The translations under genes and the position numbers were made by a program. Below the pieces are notes generated by a model. It saw nothing but the letters and a program-made list of their open reading frames with translations, ran no database searches and was not told where the DNA came from. Below are positions 8,211-17,590 of a DNA stretch of 64,000 nt, one piece after another. Each line of letters begins with the position of its first letter. Positions within the stretch are counted from its first letter, which is position 1. This DNA comes from Wenjunlia vitaminophila DSM 41686 (GTDB lineage Bacteria > Actinomycetota > Actinomycetes > Streptomycetales > Streptomycetaceae), in assembly GCF_000380165.1 (NCBI RefSeq), contig NZ_KB904635.1:124001-188000 (forward strand), given 5' to 3'.

Positions 8211-9980
8211 GTGAACCTGCCCATCGAGCGCCCGCCGGAACGACCGGCCGAGCACCCCGCGCAGAGCCGCGAACGGGACCGGCTGCGCTACCTGGACGCC
8301 GCCGCCCGGCGCATCGGGCGCGGCCTGGAACTCGACGAGACGCTCCAGGGCCTGTGCCGTGCCTGCGTCCCGGTCTTCGCCGACGCCACCATGATCTACC
8401 TGCGGGAGCCGCTGCCGGTCGGCGAGCACAAGGTGGTCGGCCCGGTGGTGCTGCACCTGCGCCACAGCGACCAGATCGGTTACGGCCACCAGGGCAAGCG
8501 CTACCGCTTCAAGCCGTCCGCCGACTTCCCCGCCGCCCCGGGCTTCCCCGTCGAGGCCGAGCCGGTCGAGCCGGTGCGCCTGGCCAGCCGGGGGGTGCTG
8601 ACCGAGATCCTGCGCGAGGGCCGTCCGGTGTTCACCGACGACGCCCGGGGCACCGGTGCCCTGCGGGAGCTCCTGGGGTCAGCGCTCGCCGCGACCCTGC
8701 CCCAGGGCGCCCGGGTCATCCTGGCCCCGCTGCGCGGACGGCGCAGCGTGCTGGGCACGGTGGTGCTGTTGCGCGGCGCGGAGCGGCCCCCGTTCGAGTC
8801 GGACGACCTGCTGGTGGCCGCCCAGCTCGCGACGCACACCGCCCTCGGTGTGGACAAGGCACTGCTGTACGGACGCGAGGCGTACATAGCGGACGCACTG
8901 CAACGGGCGATGCTCCCCACCTCGTTGCCCCAGCCGACGGGGGTGCGGCTGGCGCACCGTTACCTGCCCGCGGCGCAGACCGCCCGGGTGGGCGGGGACT
9001 GGTACGACTCCATTCCGCTGCCGGGGAACCGGGTCGCCCTGGTGGTGGGCGACGTGATGGGCCACTCCATGACCTCAGCCGCGATCATGGGGCAGTTGCG
9101 CACCACCGTGCAGACGCTGGCCATGCTCGACCTGCCCCCGGAGGAGGTGCTCTACCACCTCGACGAGCAGGCCCAGCGGCTCGGTGACGACCGGATGGCG
9201 ACCTGTCTGTACGCGGTCTACGACCCGATCGCACACCGCCTGGTGCTGGCCAACGCCGGTCATGTGCCCCCGCTGCTGCTGCACCGGGACGGGCGCGCGG
9301 AGGTGCTGCGGCTGCCGACCGGGGCGCCGATCGGGGTGGGCGGGATCTCGTTCGAGTCCGTGGAGTTGCCCGCCCCGGCGGGGGCCACCCTGCTGCTGTA
9401 CACCGACGGCCTGGTCGAGTCGCGGGTCAGGGACGTCGGCGCGGGGGTGGAGCAGTTGCGGGAGCGGCTCGCCGCCGCGGGCCAGGCCATCAGCTCCCCG
9501 CCGCTCGAGCCGCTGTGCGACGAGGCGTTGGACGTCCTCGGTCCGGGGGACCGCGACGACGACGTGGCCCTGCTGGCCGCGCGGTTCGACGGGATTCCGC
9601 CGCAGAACGTGGCCTACTGGTTCCTGGAGCCGCACCCACAGACCCCGGGCCGGGCCCGCCGCCTGGTCCGCAGGGCACTGCGGCGCTGGAACCTGCCGGA
9701 GCTGATCGACACCACCGAGCTGCTGGTCAGCGAGGTGGTGACCAACGCGGTGCGGTACGCCGACCGGCCGGTGACGCTGCGCCTGCTGTGCACCGACAAC
9801 CTGCGCTGCGAGGTCGGTGACGACTGCCCGCAGCTCCCCCGCAGACGCCAGGCCCAGCCCTGCGACGAGGACGGCCGTGGGCTGGCCGTGGTGAGCCGGC
9901 TGGCCAAGCGCTGGGGCGCGACCCGGCTGAGCACCGGCAAGGTCGTCTGGTTCGAGCAGTCACTTCCCTCGAAGGACTGA
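8211..9980 (+). CDS. GAF - SpoIIE-type PP2C phosphatase - HATPase regulator
   Basis: The 589-residue product combines three modules. A GAF-like sensor covers about residues 20-200. A SpoIIE/RsbU-type PP2C phosphatase covers about 226-460, with the metal motifs GGDWYD and VGDVMGHS. A C-terminal RsbW/SpoIIAB-like ATPase covers about 470-589, with its N box SEVVTNAVRYA and a late DGRGLAVV G box. Such proteins set the phosphorylation state of anti-sigma antagonists and are common in streptomycetes. The chosen GTG 8211 has GGGAAGGA 8-15 nt upstream. A longer frame opens at GTG 8004 but contains a TTA codon and low-complexity sequence. No anti-sigma antagonist gene is adjacent, so its partner is unknown. 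Confidence 0.88.
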   Translation: MNLPIERPPERPAEHPAQSRERDRLRYLDAAARRIGRGLELDETLQGLCRACVPVFADATMIYLREPLPVGEHKVVGPVVLHLRHSDQIGYGHQGKRYRFKPSADFPAAPGFPVEAEPVEPVRLASRGVLTEILREGRPVFTDDARGTGALRELLGSALAATLPQGARVILAPLRGRRSVLGTVVLLRGAERPPFESDDLLVAAQLATHTALGVDKALLYGREAYIADALQRAMLPTSLPQPTGVRLAHRYLPAAQTARVGGDWYDSIPLPGNRVALVVGDVMGHSMTSAAIMGQLRTTVQTLAMLDLPPEEVLYHLDEQAQRLGDDRMATCLYAVYDPIAHRLVLANAGHVPPLLLHRDGRAEVLRLPTGAPIGVGGISFESVELPAPAGATLLLYTDGLVESRVRDVGAGVEQLRERLAAAGQAISSPPLEPLCDEALDVLGPGDRDDDVALLAARFDGIPPQNVAYWFLEPHPQTPGRARRLVRRALRRWNLPELIDTTELLVSEVVTNAVRYADRPVTLRLLCTDNLRCEVGDDCPQLPRRRQAQPCDEDGRGLAVVSRLAKRWGATRLSTGKVVWFEQSLPSKD

Positions 9981-10025
9981 GCCCGTCCCCTCCTGCCCCG
10001 TCCGAGGTCCTCGGTAGCCGCGGGA

Positions 10026-11462
10026 TCACGTCTGCTTGGCTTCGCCCCCCGGGGGCTGGTCGTGCGGTTCCGCCGGCCCGGTGACCGCCACGGCCGCCGC
10101 GCCGGTGGCCTGACCCGCCACGGCCGCCGCGACGACCTGGCCCTGACCCGCCTGGCCCGCGGTGGCCGCCGCCTGTTGCTTGGCCATCTCGCGGCTGCGT
10201 TCGCTCAGGTAGGTCACGAGGGTGTTGGCCACCGCGACGAGGGGAACCGCCACCACCGCGCCGCCGATCCCGGCGATCAGCGATCCGCAGGCCACGGAGA
10301 GCACCACGCCCAGTGGGTGCACCCGCACCGCCCGGCCCAGGATGAACGGTTGCAGCACGTGCCCCTCGATCTGCTGGACCGCGAGCACCACGATCAACAC
10401 CATCAGTGCCGTGAACGGACCCTCGGTGACCAGCGCCACCAGCATGGCCAGCGCTCCCGAGGCAGCCGCTCCGACCAGCGGGATGAACGCCCCCAGGAAG
10501 ATGATCACCGCGAGGGGTACCGGCATCGGCACGCCGAGCAGGGCGATCCCGGTACCGATGAACACCGCGTCGATCAGGGCGACTATCACCGTGCCCCGTA
10601 CGTACCCGGTCAGGGTGACCCAGACCCGCGGGCCCGCGCCCTCCAGCGCCTCCCGGGCGTCCTGCGGGAACAGCTTCAGGACCCAGTACCAGATCCGCCG
10701 ACCGTCGTAGAGCAGGAACAGGGTGCAGAAGGCGCAGAGCAGCATGCCGGTCAGCGCCTCGATGATGAACGTGACGCCCTCGAGGCCGCGCGAGGTCAAC
10801 TCCTCGCTGTTGTTGCCCACCGTCTCCGTGAGCTTGTCCGCGATGTCGTTGATCTGTTTCTCGGTGACGTGGAACGGGCTGTCCAGGGCCCAGCGCTTCA
10901 TCTCCTCGATGCCGTCCTGGACCGAGGTGGACAGGTTGTCCGCGTTCTCCATGACCTGCCAGACCACGAACCACCCGGCCAGGCCCAATATGACGAAACC
11001 AGTGATGAAGGTGGCCGCGGTGGCGAGCCCCCGGGGCAGCCCCCAGCGCATCAACCGGGCCACCGTGGGCTGGAGCAGCGCGGTGATCAGCAGTGCCGCC
11101 GAGAAGGCGAGCACCACGAGTCGCACCTCGCTGATCACCCGCATCAGCACCCAGACGGACGCGGCCAGGACCAGCAGCCGCCAGCTCACCTCGGCGGCGA
11201 CCCGCATCCCCCAGGGCACCACGGCGACCGGGTTGGGCAACGGCGGGGGCGCTGCGGGGGCGGCGGAGGCGGCGGGGGGTGCGGGGGTGGGGACGGGTTC
11301 GGGCGCGGGAGTGGGGGGCGTCGGCGCGGTGTCCAGGGGCTCGGTGGTCCCGGGTTCGCCGCGTGCGGCACGGCGGCGCTCAGCCCGCCCGGCCGCCAGC
11401 CGGGCGGAGACCCGGGACCGGATGGTCTTCCATCCCGCCCCCCACTTCTGCAATCGCGACAT
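10026..11462 (-). CDS. AI-2E family transporter (PerM-like permease)
   Basis: The 478-residue product has an N-terminal cytoplasmic Pro/Ala-rich region (residues 40-80) and then about eight hydrophobic helices in the AI-2E/PerM arrangement. Typical elements are the DGRRIWYWVLKLFP stretch, GTGIALLGVPMPV, the FIPLVGA motif and EGHVLQPFILGRAVRVHP near the C-terminus. Family members export small molecules or act as Na+/H+ antiporters; the substrate is not predictable. GGAGGAAGG lies 4 nt before the ATG. The Ala/Gly-rich tail of about 50 residues is unusual in composition but has no recognisable domain. Confidence 0.9.
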   Translation of the reverse strand: MSRLQKWGAGWKTIRSRVSARLAAGRAERRRAARGEPGTTEPLDTAPTPPTPAPEPVPTPAPPAASAAPAAPPPLPNPVAVVPWGMRVAAEVSWRLLVLAASVWVLMRVISEVRLVVLAFSAALLITALLQPTVARLMRWGLPRGLATAATFITGFVILGLAGWFVVWQVMENADNLSTSVQDGIEEMKRWALDSPFHVTEKQINDIADKLTETVGNNSEELTSRGLEGVTFIIEALTGMLLCAFCTLFLLYDGRRIWYWVLKLFPQDAREALEGAGPRVWVTLTGYVRGTVIVALIDAVFIGTGIALLGVPMPVPLAVIIFLGAFIPLVGAAASGALAMLVALVTEGPFTALMVLIVVLAVQQIEGHVLQPFILGRAVRVHPLGVVLSVACGSLIAGIGGAVVAVPLVAVANTLVTYLSERSREMAKQQAAATAGQAGQGQVVAAAVAGQATGAAAVAVTGPAEPHDQPPGGEAKQT

Positions 11463-11553
11463 GAACCTTCCTCCACCCCCGGGGTCGGGCGAGATGTCAG
11501 ACCCGCAACGGCCTAGACGCTACCGCAGCGCGTCGTTCCACCCGGGGACACCA

Positions 11554-11592
11554 AGTAGCCCCCGATCGGTGAGGACGCCGACGGGGGCTACT
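11554..11592. terminator. Terminator hairpin downstream of the transglycosylase gene
   Basis: AGTAGCCCCC (11554-11563) pairs perfectly with GGGGGCTACT (11583-11592) around a 19-nt loop. It lies about 85 nt past the stop of the leftward transglycosylase gene and before the AI-2E gene. Confidence 0.7.
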
Positions 11593-11676
11593 TCGTTGCA
11601 CTGCTCCGGCACCGGTGCGCCGTAACCCCGGGCCACCGCGCACAAGCGGCGGCCCGGGGCCGGTCACCCGGCCGGT

Positions 11677-12387
11677 CTAGTACCAGTGGTTGGCCTGCCA
11701 GAACGACCAGGCGCCGCAGGGGCTGCCGTAGCGCTCGTTCATGTAGCTGAGGCCCCACTTGATCTGGGTGGCCGGGTTGGTCTGCCAGTCCGCGCCCGCG
11801 GAGGCCATCTTCGAACCCGGCAGCGCCTGCACCAGTCCGTAGGCACCGGAGGAGGGGTTGACGGCCTGGTAGTTCCAGCCACTCTCGTGGTCAACGATGT
11901 TGCTGAAGCACTGGAACTGGTCTCCACCGACGATCTGCCTGGCCATCTCCTGGACCTCGGCGACCGTGTAGGAGCTCTTGGTGGGGAACGTCGCCCGCTC
12001 GGCGGAGCGGCTGGCGGCCTCCTGCTCCTCCGCCCGCTTCGCCGCGAGTTCCTCGGCCCGCTTCTTGGCTGCGGCCTCCTCGGCCGCGGCCTTCTTCGCC
12101 GCCGCCTGGTTGGCGGCGTGCTTGCGGGCGGACTCCTCAGCGGACCGCTTGGCCGCGGCGTCGGCCACGTCGGCCTGGGCCTGGGCCTGCTGGGTGAGGT
12201 TCACGGAAACGACCTGCTGGGCCTGGTCTCCGCTGGGTATGTCGGCGAGCAGGGTGGAGCCCAGGGGATCGCCCGCCTGTGCGGTCTCTCCCTGCTCACT
12301 GCCCGAGGCAACACCGACGACGGCACCGACAGCGGTGACCGCGGTGGCGGATGCCACGGCGAATCCCCGGACCGAGATCCGAGTCAC
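11677..12387 (-). CDS. Secreted lytic transglycosylase-like protein
   Basis: The 236-residue product has a Sec-type signal (RISVRGFAVASATAVTAVGA), then an Ala/Glu/Lys-rich coiled-coil of about 60 residues (KRAEELAAKRAEEQEA and similar), then a C-terminal lysozyme-like domain. The catalytic-type glutamate is in IVDHESGWNYQA; the SSGAYGLVQALPGSKM loop and the terminal GAWSFWQANHWY follow. Actinomycete proteins of this build cleave peptidoglycan outside the cell and are tied to growth and germination. The GTG start at 12387 has GGAAGGAA upstream. A 550-bp gap precedes the gene, so a long leader is possible; I checked it for a c-di-AMP riboswitch and could not support one. Confidence 0.88.
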   Translation of the reverse strand: MTRISVRGFAVASATAVTAVGAVVGVASGSEQGETAQAGDPLGSTLLADIPSGDQAQQVVSVNLTQQAQAQADVADAAAKRSAEESARKHAANQAAAKKAAAEEAAAKKRAEELAAKRAEEQEAASRSAERATFPTKSSYTVAEVQEMARQIVGGDQFQCFSNIVDHESGWNYQAVNPSSGAYGLVQALPGSKMASAGADWQTNPATQIKWGLSYMNERYGSPCGAWSFWQANHWY

Positions 12388-12941
12388 ATGCGTTCCTTCC
12401 AGCATCGTCCGCGTGGTGACCGCGCGGACGCAATCGTGCCCCTGGCGCTGGCCTTCCCTTGGCGACTGGTCACGGAAGGCACGGGCCCGCGCTCCCCGGA
12501 CGGGTTCGCTGGTGCTGCTTCGGGCGGCGTACGGCGCATCACTGTTCAGTTCTGGGCTGTGCTGCTCTGCCGTGGTGCTCTGGCGTCCTGGGGACACCGT
12601 CGTCACTGCCGTACGCGGGGCCTGACAGAAACCACACCCTGCCCCAGACGGACGGACGGGCGCAATTATCCGTTGCGTGGGAAAGCTCACATGCCCCAGA
12701 CGCCACGGGTTCCCTCGATCGCATCCGTTTGTTCGCCACCGCCATTAGAGTGACGTCTTTTCGGCTCAGAGAACTGATGGAACGACAGTTCGAAGCCTCT
12801 TTGACATATCGGGGCAGAAGGCACGTCAGGGCGCTTGACAAAGGGACGCCCTCCGAGCCTCCGGACCCGAGGGACGGCAACGCCGAGGACGGGAGCGGTG
12901 GAACCGTCCCGTCCTCTTTCCATGGCGTCGACCGGGTTCGA
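12388..12941. other. Intergenic region upstream of the transglycosylase gene
   Basis: No convincing gene lies in these 554 bases. The region holds the promoter and probable long leader of the transglycosylase gene and, at its right end, the phoH terminator hairpin. A TTGACA-containing stretch near 12801 is the only promoter-like element noticed, on the plus strand. Confidence 0.4.
12885..12916. terminator. Terminator hairpin downstream of phoH
   Basis: GAGGACGGGA pairs with TCCCGTCCTC, with an inner CGGT/ACCG stem and one bulged G. It lies 26 nt past the leftward PhoH gene. Confidence 0.7.
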
Positions 12942-14279
12942 TCAGATGTGTCCCTCTTCCAGCATCTCGGTGACCAGCGCCGCGATGGGGGAGCGCTCCG
13001 ACCGGTTGAGGGTCACGTGGGCGAACAACGGGTGGCCCTTGAGCTTCTCGACCACCGCGACCACTCCGTCGTACCGCCCGACCCGGAGGTTGTCCCGCTG
13101 GGCGACGTCGTGGGTGAGCACCACACGGGAGCCCGTGCCCACGCGGGAGAGCACGGTCAGCAGCACATTGCGTTCCAGTGACTGTGCCTCGTCCACGATG
13201 ACGAACGCGTCATGGAGGGACCTGCCCCGGATGTGGGTCAGCGGCAGCACCTCGAGCATGCCCCGTTCCACGACCTCCTCGATGACCTCCGCCGAGGTCA
13301 CCGCCGAGAGGGTGTCAAACACCGCCTGCGCCCACGGGCTCATCTTCTCGGACTCGGTACCCGGCAGGTAGCCGAGGTCCTGGCCACCCACCGCGTACAG
13401 CGGGCGGAACACCATCACCTTGCGGTGCTGCCGGCGTTCCAGGACCGACTCCAGCCCGGCGCACAGCGCGAGCGCCGACTTCCCGGTGCCGGCCCTGCCA
13501 CCCAGCGAGATGATCCCCACGTCCGGGTCGAGCAGCAGATCGAGGGCGATGCGCTGCTCGGCGCTGCGCCCGTGGATGCCGAAGACCTCGCGGTCCCCGC
13601 GCACCAGTCGCACCCGACCGTCCGGGGTGACCCGTCCCAACGCCTTGCCCCGCGGGGACTGGAGCACCAGACCCGTGTGCACCGGCAGCTCCCGGGCCTC
13701 CGTGAGCGCACAGGTGTCCTGGCTGAACAGCGCGTCCACGTCCTCCGCCGAGACGTGGAGTTCGGCCATGCCGGTCCAGCCCGACGTGACCGCCAGCTCA
13801 GCCCGGTACTCCTCCGCCAGCAGCCCCACCGAGGACGCCTTCACCCGCAGCGGCAGGTCCTTGGAGACAACCGTGACGTCGTACCCCTCCGCCTGGAGGT
13901 TCCGCGCCACGGCCAGGATGCGGGAGTCGTTGTCACCCAGCCGGCCCCGGTCCCTGGGCAGCAGGGCGGGCGGCAGGAGGCCGGGGTCGCTGTGGTTGAG
14001 CTCCACCCTGATCGTGCCACCCAGCTCCCCGATCGGGATCGGGGCGTCGAGCCGGCCGTACTTGATCCGGTACTCGTCGAGCAGCCGCAGCGCCTGGCGG
14101 GCGAAATAGCCCAACTCGGGATGGTGCCGCTTGGCTTCCAGCTCGGTCACGACGACGACGGGGAGCACCACCTCGTGCTCCTCGAAGCGGGTCAGGGCGA
14201 CCGGGTCGGCCAGCAGCACACTGGTGTCCAGTACATAGGTGCGCCGGTCATGGGTCCGGCGGTTCTTGGTTGCCACCAC
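12942..14279 (-). CDS. PIN-domain PhoH family ATPase (PhoH2/YlaK type)
   Basis: The 445-residue product has an N-terminal PIN ribonuclease domain, with acidic residues in [16 protein letters not shown] and DNDSRIL. A PhoH ATPase domain follows, with Walker [13 protein letters not shown] near residue 265 and Walker [12 protein letters not shown]. PhoH2-type proteins are RNA helicases with coupled RNase activity. Two GTG codons lie side by side at the start; neither has a well-spaced Shine-Dalgarno sequence, so the exact start is uncertain by one codon. The gene is monocistronic, with a terminator behind it. It is a usual neighbour of uppS in actinobacteria. Confidence 0.92.
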   Translation of the reverse strand: MVATKNRRTHDRRTYVLDTSVLLADPVALTRFEEHEVVLPVVVVTELEAKRHHPELGYFARQALRLLDEYRIKYGRLDAPIPIGELGGTIRVELNHSDPGLLPPALLPRDRGRLGDNDSRILAVARNLQAEGYDVTVVSKDLPLRVKASSVGLLAEEYRAELAVTSGWTGMAELHVSAEDVDALFSQDTCALTEARELPVHTGLVLQSPRGKALGRVTPDGRVRLVRGDREVFGIHGRSAEQRIALDLLLDPDVGIISLGGRAGTGKSALALCAGLESVLERRQHRKVMVFRPLYAVGGQDLGYLPGTESEKMSPWAQAVFDTLSAVTSAEVIEEVVERGMLEVLPLTHIRGRSLHDAFVIVDEAQSLERNVLLTVLSRVGTGSRVVLTHDVAQRDNLRVGRYDGVVAVVEKLKGHPLFAHVTLNRSERSPIAALVTEMLEEGHI

Positions 14280-14800
14280 CTGTTGACGTACCCCCTCGCG
14301 GGGCGCGCACCGGCGCCCCGGACGGTTTAGCGCAACGGAACACCGTCAACGAGCCAGGGACGCTGCGACGTCGCGCGGGACGGTACCGGGACGTGCCCGA
14401 GGGCCGGGTGCCGGCCCTTTCGCTCAGCGCGGCACGGCCCTGCCGGACTCCCCGGGGACACCGGTTCTGCCGGAGCAACGGCACGTTCCCTCGCAAAGGG
14501 CCTCCCGGGCGGGTGGCCCGATACCACCCGCTGGTCGTCGGCGACCGTGACCGGGCACCGATCTGCTGGGGGTATTCCCCTTCCGAGGGACACACATGCC
14601 GTACCGGAGGAGACGTCCCATCAGGTGACACCCGGGGTGGAGGAAGTCTCGAGTGGCGTTGTGCCCGGTCAGCGAGTCACGGCCGACCCGTCCGTGCTGG
14701 CCTCCGGGAGACGCCGCGCCCCGCGGGAGGGCGACTCGGGGGGGCGCCCCCGGGGCGGACGCCGTCCGGGGCCGGCCACGGCGTGCGGGGCCCCCGGCGG
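14280..14800. other. Intergenic region between uppS and phoH
   Basis: No gene with convincing codon bias or a ribosome-binding site was found in these 521 bases; the open frames are GC-rich shadows. A short CGGAC/GTCCG stem and the GGGGGGCGCCCCC palindrome just downstream of uppS (about 14738-14772) may terminate uppS. The phoH promoter should lie near 14280-14400. Confidence 0.4.
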
Positions 14801-15562
14801 TCAGACCCCGTACCGACGGTGCCGCTCGGCGTAGTTGCGGATCGCCCGCAGGAAGTCCACCTTGCGGAAGGCGGGCCAGAACGCCTCGCAGAAGTAGTAC
14901 TCCGAATGCGCGCTCTGCCAGAGCATGAAACCGGACAGGCGTTGCTCGCCGGAGGTGCGGATGACCAGGTCCGGGTCGGGCTGACCGCGGGTGTAGAGGT
15001 GCTCGGAGATGTGCTCCACGTCGAGGATCTCGGCGAGCTCCTCGATGGAGGTGCCCCGCTCGGCGTGCTCGGTGAGCAGCGAGCGCACCGCGTCGGCGAT
15101 CTCCTGCCGGCCGCCGTAGCCCACGGCGACGTTCACCAGCAGGCCGCGCACGTCGTCGGTGTCCTCCTTGGCGCTCTTCAGCACCTGCTGGGTCTGCGCC
15201 GGCAGCAGGTCGAGGGTGCCGACCGGATGGACCTTCCACCGGCGCGCCGCGGCCAGCCCGCTCACCGCTCCCTCAATGATCTTCAGCAGCGGCTCCAGCT
15301 CGGCCGCGGGGCGGTTGAGGTTGTCGGTGGACAGCAGCCACAGGGTGACCACCTGGACATCGGTCTCCTCACACCAGCCGAGGAGCTCCTTGATCTTGTC
15401 AGCGCCGGCCTGGTGGCCCTGCTCGGTGGTGCCGCCCGAGGCACGCGCCCACCGGCGGTTCCCGTCCAGGATCACTCCGATGTGCTTGGGACCCTGCCCG
15501 ACGTCGAGCTTGGACTCCACCCTGCGCGCATACAGGCGATACACCAGGTTGCGCAACTTCAT
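14801..15562 (-). CDS. uppS: Isoprenyl transferase (undecaprenyl diphosphate synthase family)
   Basis: The 253-residue cis-prenyltransferase condenses isopentenyl diphosphate onto an allylic diphosphate to make the polyprenyl carrier for cell-wall synthesis. Signatures are present from end to end: HIGVILDGNRRWA with the catalytic Asp and substrate-binding residues, LSTDNLNRP, NVAVGYGGRQEI, PDLVIRTSGEQRLSGF and the EYYFCEAFWPAF end. The N-terminal MKLRNLVYRLYARR amphipathic helix suits membrane association. Actinobacteria often have two cis-prenyltransferases with different chain lengths, and I cannot tell which this is. It is divergent from the aldo/keto reductase gene. Confidence 0.93.
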   Translation of the reverse strand: MKLRNLVYRLYARRVESKLDVGQGPKHIGVILDGNRRWARASGGTTEQGHQAGADKIKELLGWCEETDVQVVTLWLLSTDNLNRPAAELEPLLKIIEGAVSGLAAARRWKVHPVGTLDLLPAQTQQVLKSAKEDTDDVRGLLVNVAVGYGGRQEIADAVRSLLTEHAERGTSIEELAEILDVEHISEHLYTRGQPDPDLVIRTSGEQRLSGFMLWQSAHSEYYFCEAFWPAFRKVDFLRAIRNYAERHRRYGV

Positions 15563-15630
15563 CGTGGTCCAGCCCTTCCGCGTCCCGTACCCGCCGAGGC
15601 AGGTTACTCCGCGTCCGGCGCGGTGCCGTA

Positions 15631-15654
15631 ATCGGCTTTCATGTTCAAGCCGAT
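15631..15654. promoter_or_regulatory. Inverted repeat in the uppS/aldo-keto reductase promoter region
   Basis: ATCGGCTT (15631-15638) and AAGCCGAT (15647-15654) form a perfect 8-bp inverted repeat with an 8-nt spacer between two divergent genes. A wider GTTCAA/TTGAAC pair overlaps it. An operator is inferred from position only. Confidence 0.35.
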
Positions 15655-15712
15655 CGGACAGCCGTTTGAGTTTGTCAGCCTATTGAACGAATCAGCATGA
15701 TAGGACTCAAGA

Positions 15713-16783
15713 GTGACTACACCACCTTCATACCAGCCCCTCACCTCGCCCTATCTCTACCGCGCCGATGACACCCGGTACGACTCCATGGAGTACCGGC
15801 GCTGCGGGCGAAGCGGCTTGAAACTGCCGGCCATCTCCCTGGGACTGTGGCACAACTTCGGCGACGACCGCCCGCTGCAGACCCAGCGCGACATCCTCCG
15901 GCGCGCCTTCGACCTGGGGGTCACCCACTTCGACCTGGCCAACAACTACGGGCCCCTACCCGGCTCCGCGGAATCCAACTTCGGGCGGATCTTCGCGCAG
16001 GACCTGTACCCGTACCGGGACGAACTCATCATCTCCACCAAGGCGGGCTACGACATGCAGCCCGGCCCCTACGGCGACTGGGGCTCCCGCAAGTACCTGC
16101 TCTCCTCGCTCGACGCCTCGCTGCGCCGGATGGGCCTCGACTACGTCGACATCTTCTACTCCCACCGGTTCGACCCGCACACCCCGCTCGAGGAGACCAT
16201 GGGTGCGCTGGCCTCCGCCGTGCAGCAGGGCAAGGCCCTGTACGTCGGGGTCTCGTCCTACGGCGCCGAGCGCACGCGCGAGGCCGCGGGACTGTTGCGG
16301 CAGATGGGTGTCCCCGCGCTCATCCACCAGCCGTCCTACTCGATGATCAACCGTTGGGTGGAGGACACCGGACTCCTCGACGTGCTGGACGAAGAGGGCA
16401 TGGGCTGCATCGGCTTCGCGCCGCTGGCCCAGGGACTGCTGACCGACCGGTACCTCGACGGCATCCCGTCGGACTCGAGGGCCGCCCGGGGCACCTCGCT
16501 GGACCCCGAGCTGATCAACGAGAACACGGTGACCCGGCTGCGGGCCCTGGACGCCGTCGCCCGGCGCCGCGGCCAGTCCCTGGCCCAGCTCGCGCTGAGC
16601 TGGGTGCTCCGCGACCCGCGGATGACCTCCGCACTGATCGGTGCCTCCTCCGTGGCACAGCTCGAGGCGAACCTCGGCGCGGTCAGCGCGCCGCCGCTCA
16701 CCGCGGAGGAGATCGCCGAGATCGACCAGCACGCCGTGGAACGGCCGGGCGTCAACATCTGGGCCCGCAGCAGCGAGGGCTGA
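15713..16783 (+). CDS. Aldo/keto reductase, YghZ / L-glyceraldehyde-3-phosphate reductase type
   Basis: The 356-residue cytosolic NADPH-dependent oxidoreductase is of the long AKR type (AKR14/YghZ-like). The order of motifs is canonical: THFDLANNYGP with the catalytic Asp and Tyr, IISTKAGYDM with the catalytic Lys, YSHRFDPHTPLEET, HQPSYSMINRW, GFAPLAQGLLTDRYL and the nucleotide site ALIGASSVAQLEANL. YghZ reduces L-glyceraldehyde-3-phosphate and detoxifies methylglyoxal; the true substrate here is not shown. The GTG start follows an AGGA about 11 nt upstream. It is convergent with the prepilin peptidase gene. Confidence 0.9.
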   Translation: MTTPPSYQPLTSPYLYRADDTRYDSMEYRRCGRSGLKLPAISLGLWHNFGDDRPLQTQRDILRRAFDLGVTHFDLANNYGPLPGSAESNFGRIFAQDLYPYRDELIISTKAGYDMQPGPYGDWGSRKYLLSSLDASLRRMGLDYVDIFYSHRFDPHTPLEETMGALASAVQQGKALYVGVSSYGAERTREAAGLLRQMGVPALIHQPSYSMINRWVEDTGLLDVLDEEGMGCIGFAPLAQGLLTDRYLDGIPSDSRAARGTSLDPELINENTVTRLRALDAVARRRGQSLAQLALSWVLRDPRMTSALIGASSVAQLEANLGAVSAPPLTAEEIAEIDQHAVERPGVNIWARSSEG

Positions 16784-16830
16784 GCGCCCAGGGGAGTGAT
16801 CCGGCTCCCACACCGCTCCCGACCTGACGA

Positions 16831-17544
16831 CTACCCGGCGCCCACCAGCACCCCCGCCAAGGCACCGAGCAGCAGGAAGGGACCGAAGGGCAGCCCGGTA
16901 CGGCGGTGGGCCCGCCGCGCGGCGACCCGCGCGAAGCCCACCGCCGCACCCAGCAGGAAACCGGTGAACGCCCCCAGCACCAGCACGTCCCAGCCGTACC
17001 ACCCCAGGACGAGACCGACCGTCAACGACAGCTTGACGTCACCGAACCCCATGCCGTCGGGGCTCACCAGGAACAGCAGGAAGAGGAACGCCGTCAGGGC
17101 CACCGCGCCCAGCAACGCCCGCACCCACGCCCCCTCAGCCCCGGGCAGCAGCGCCGCACCCCCGAGCAGCGCGGCGGTCCCGCCCGCCATCGGCAGCGTC
17201 AACAGGTCGGGAAGCCGCCTGACCGCCAGGTCCACCGCCCCGAGCAACACCCCCACCGGGGCGAACAGGAGCCACACCGCCGTCTCCGGCCGCACCCCGC
17301 CCGCCACGGCGAGCAGCCCGCACACCACCGCGGTGACCGTGCCGGTGAGCCACGCCCCGGGCCCGTACCGGGTGGCGCACCGGCGGCACCGGCTCAGCAG
17401 CGGCAACCGGTGCCCCTCCGGGCAGAGTTCACGCCACGGCTCCCCCGGGGCCACACTCAACCGGTAGGCCGGTCCCGGCAACAGCGCCCCCACCAGCCCG
17501 CCGTACCCGACGGCGACGACGACAAGCGGCAGGTTCAACGGCAC
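16831..17544 (-). CDS. Type IV prepilin peptidase (TadV/PilD family)
   Basis: The 237-residue membrane protease of the A24 family should process the Flp and TadE-type prepilins encoded to its right. The two catalytic aspartates are visible, in AVDLAVRRLPD and in the MGFGDVKL motif (GxGDxK-like). A cysteine cluster (ELCPEGH, RCRRCATR) near the N-terminus resembles the zinc-binding tetrad of larger PilD enzymes. About seven hydrophobic helices follow. The GTG at 17544 is preferred because GGGGGG lies 5 nt upstream; the frame is open to 17568. The adjacent DUF192 gene is divergent. Confidence 0.88.
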   Translation of the reverse strand: MPLNLPLVVVAVGYGGLVGALLPGPAYRLSVAPGEPWRELCPEGHRLPLLSRCRRCATRYGPGAWLTGTVTAVVCGLLAVAGGVRPETAVWLLFAPVGVLLGAVDLAVRRLPDLLTLPMAGGTAALLGGAALLPGAEGAWVRALLGAVALTAFLFLLFLVSPDGMGFGDVKLSLTVGLVLGWYGWDVLVLGAFTGFLLGAAVGFARVAARRAHRRTGLPFGPFLLLGALAGVLVGAG

Positions 17545-17590
17545 CTCAACCCCCCGGACCGGCACCACCCACCGACGAAGGAGGCAGGCG

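Noticed and set aside
12388-12941. Possible c-di-AMP (ydaO) riboswitch before the transglycosylase gene
   Set aside because: Such genes often carry one and a GAACCCGT string is present, but the other conserved blocks are not found in the right order, so I could not support the call.
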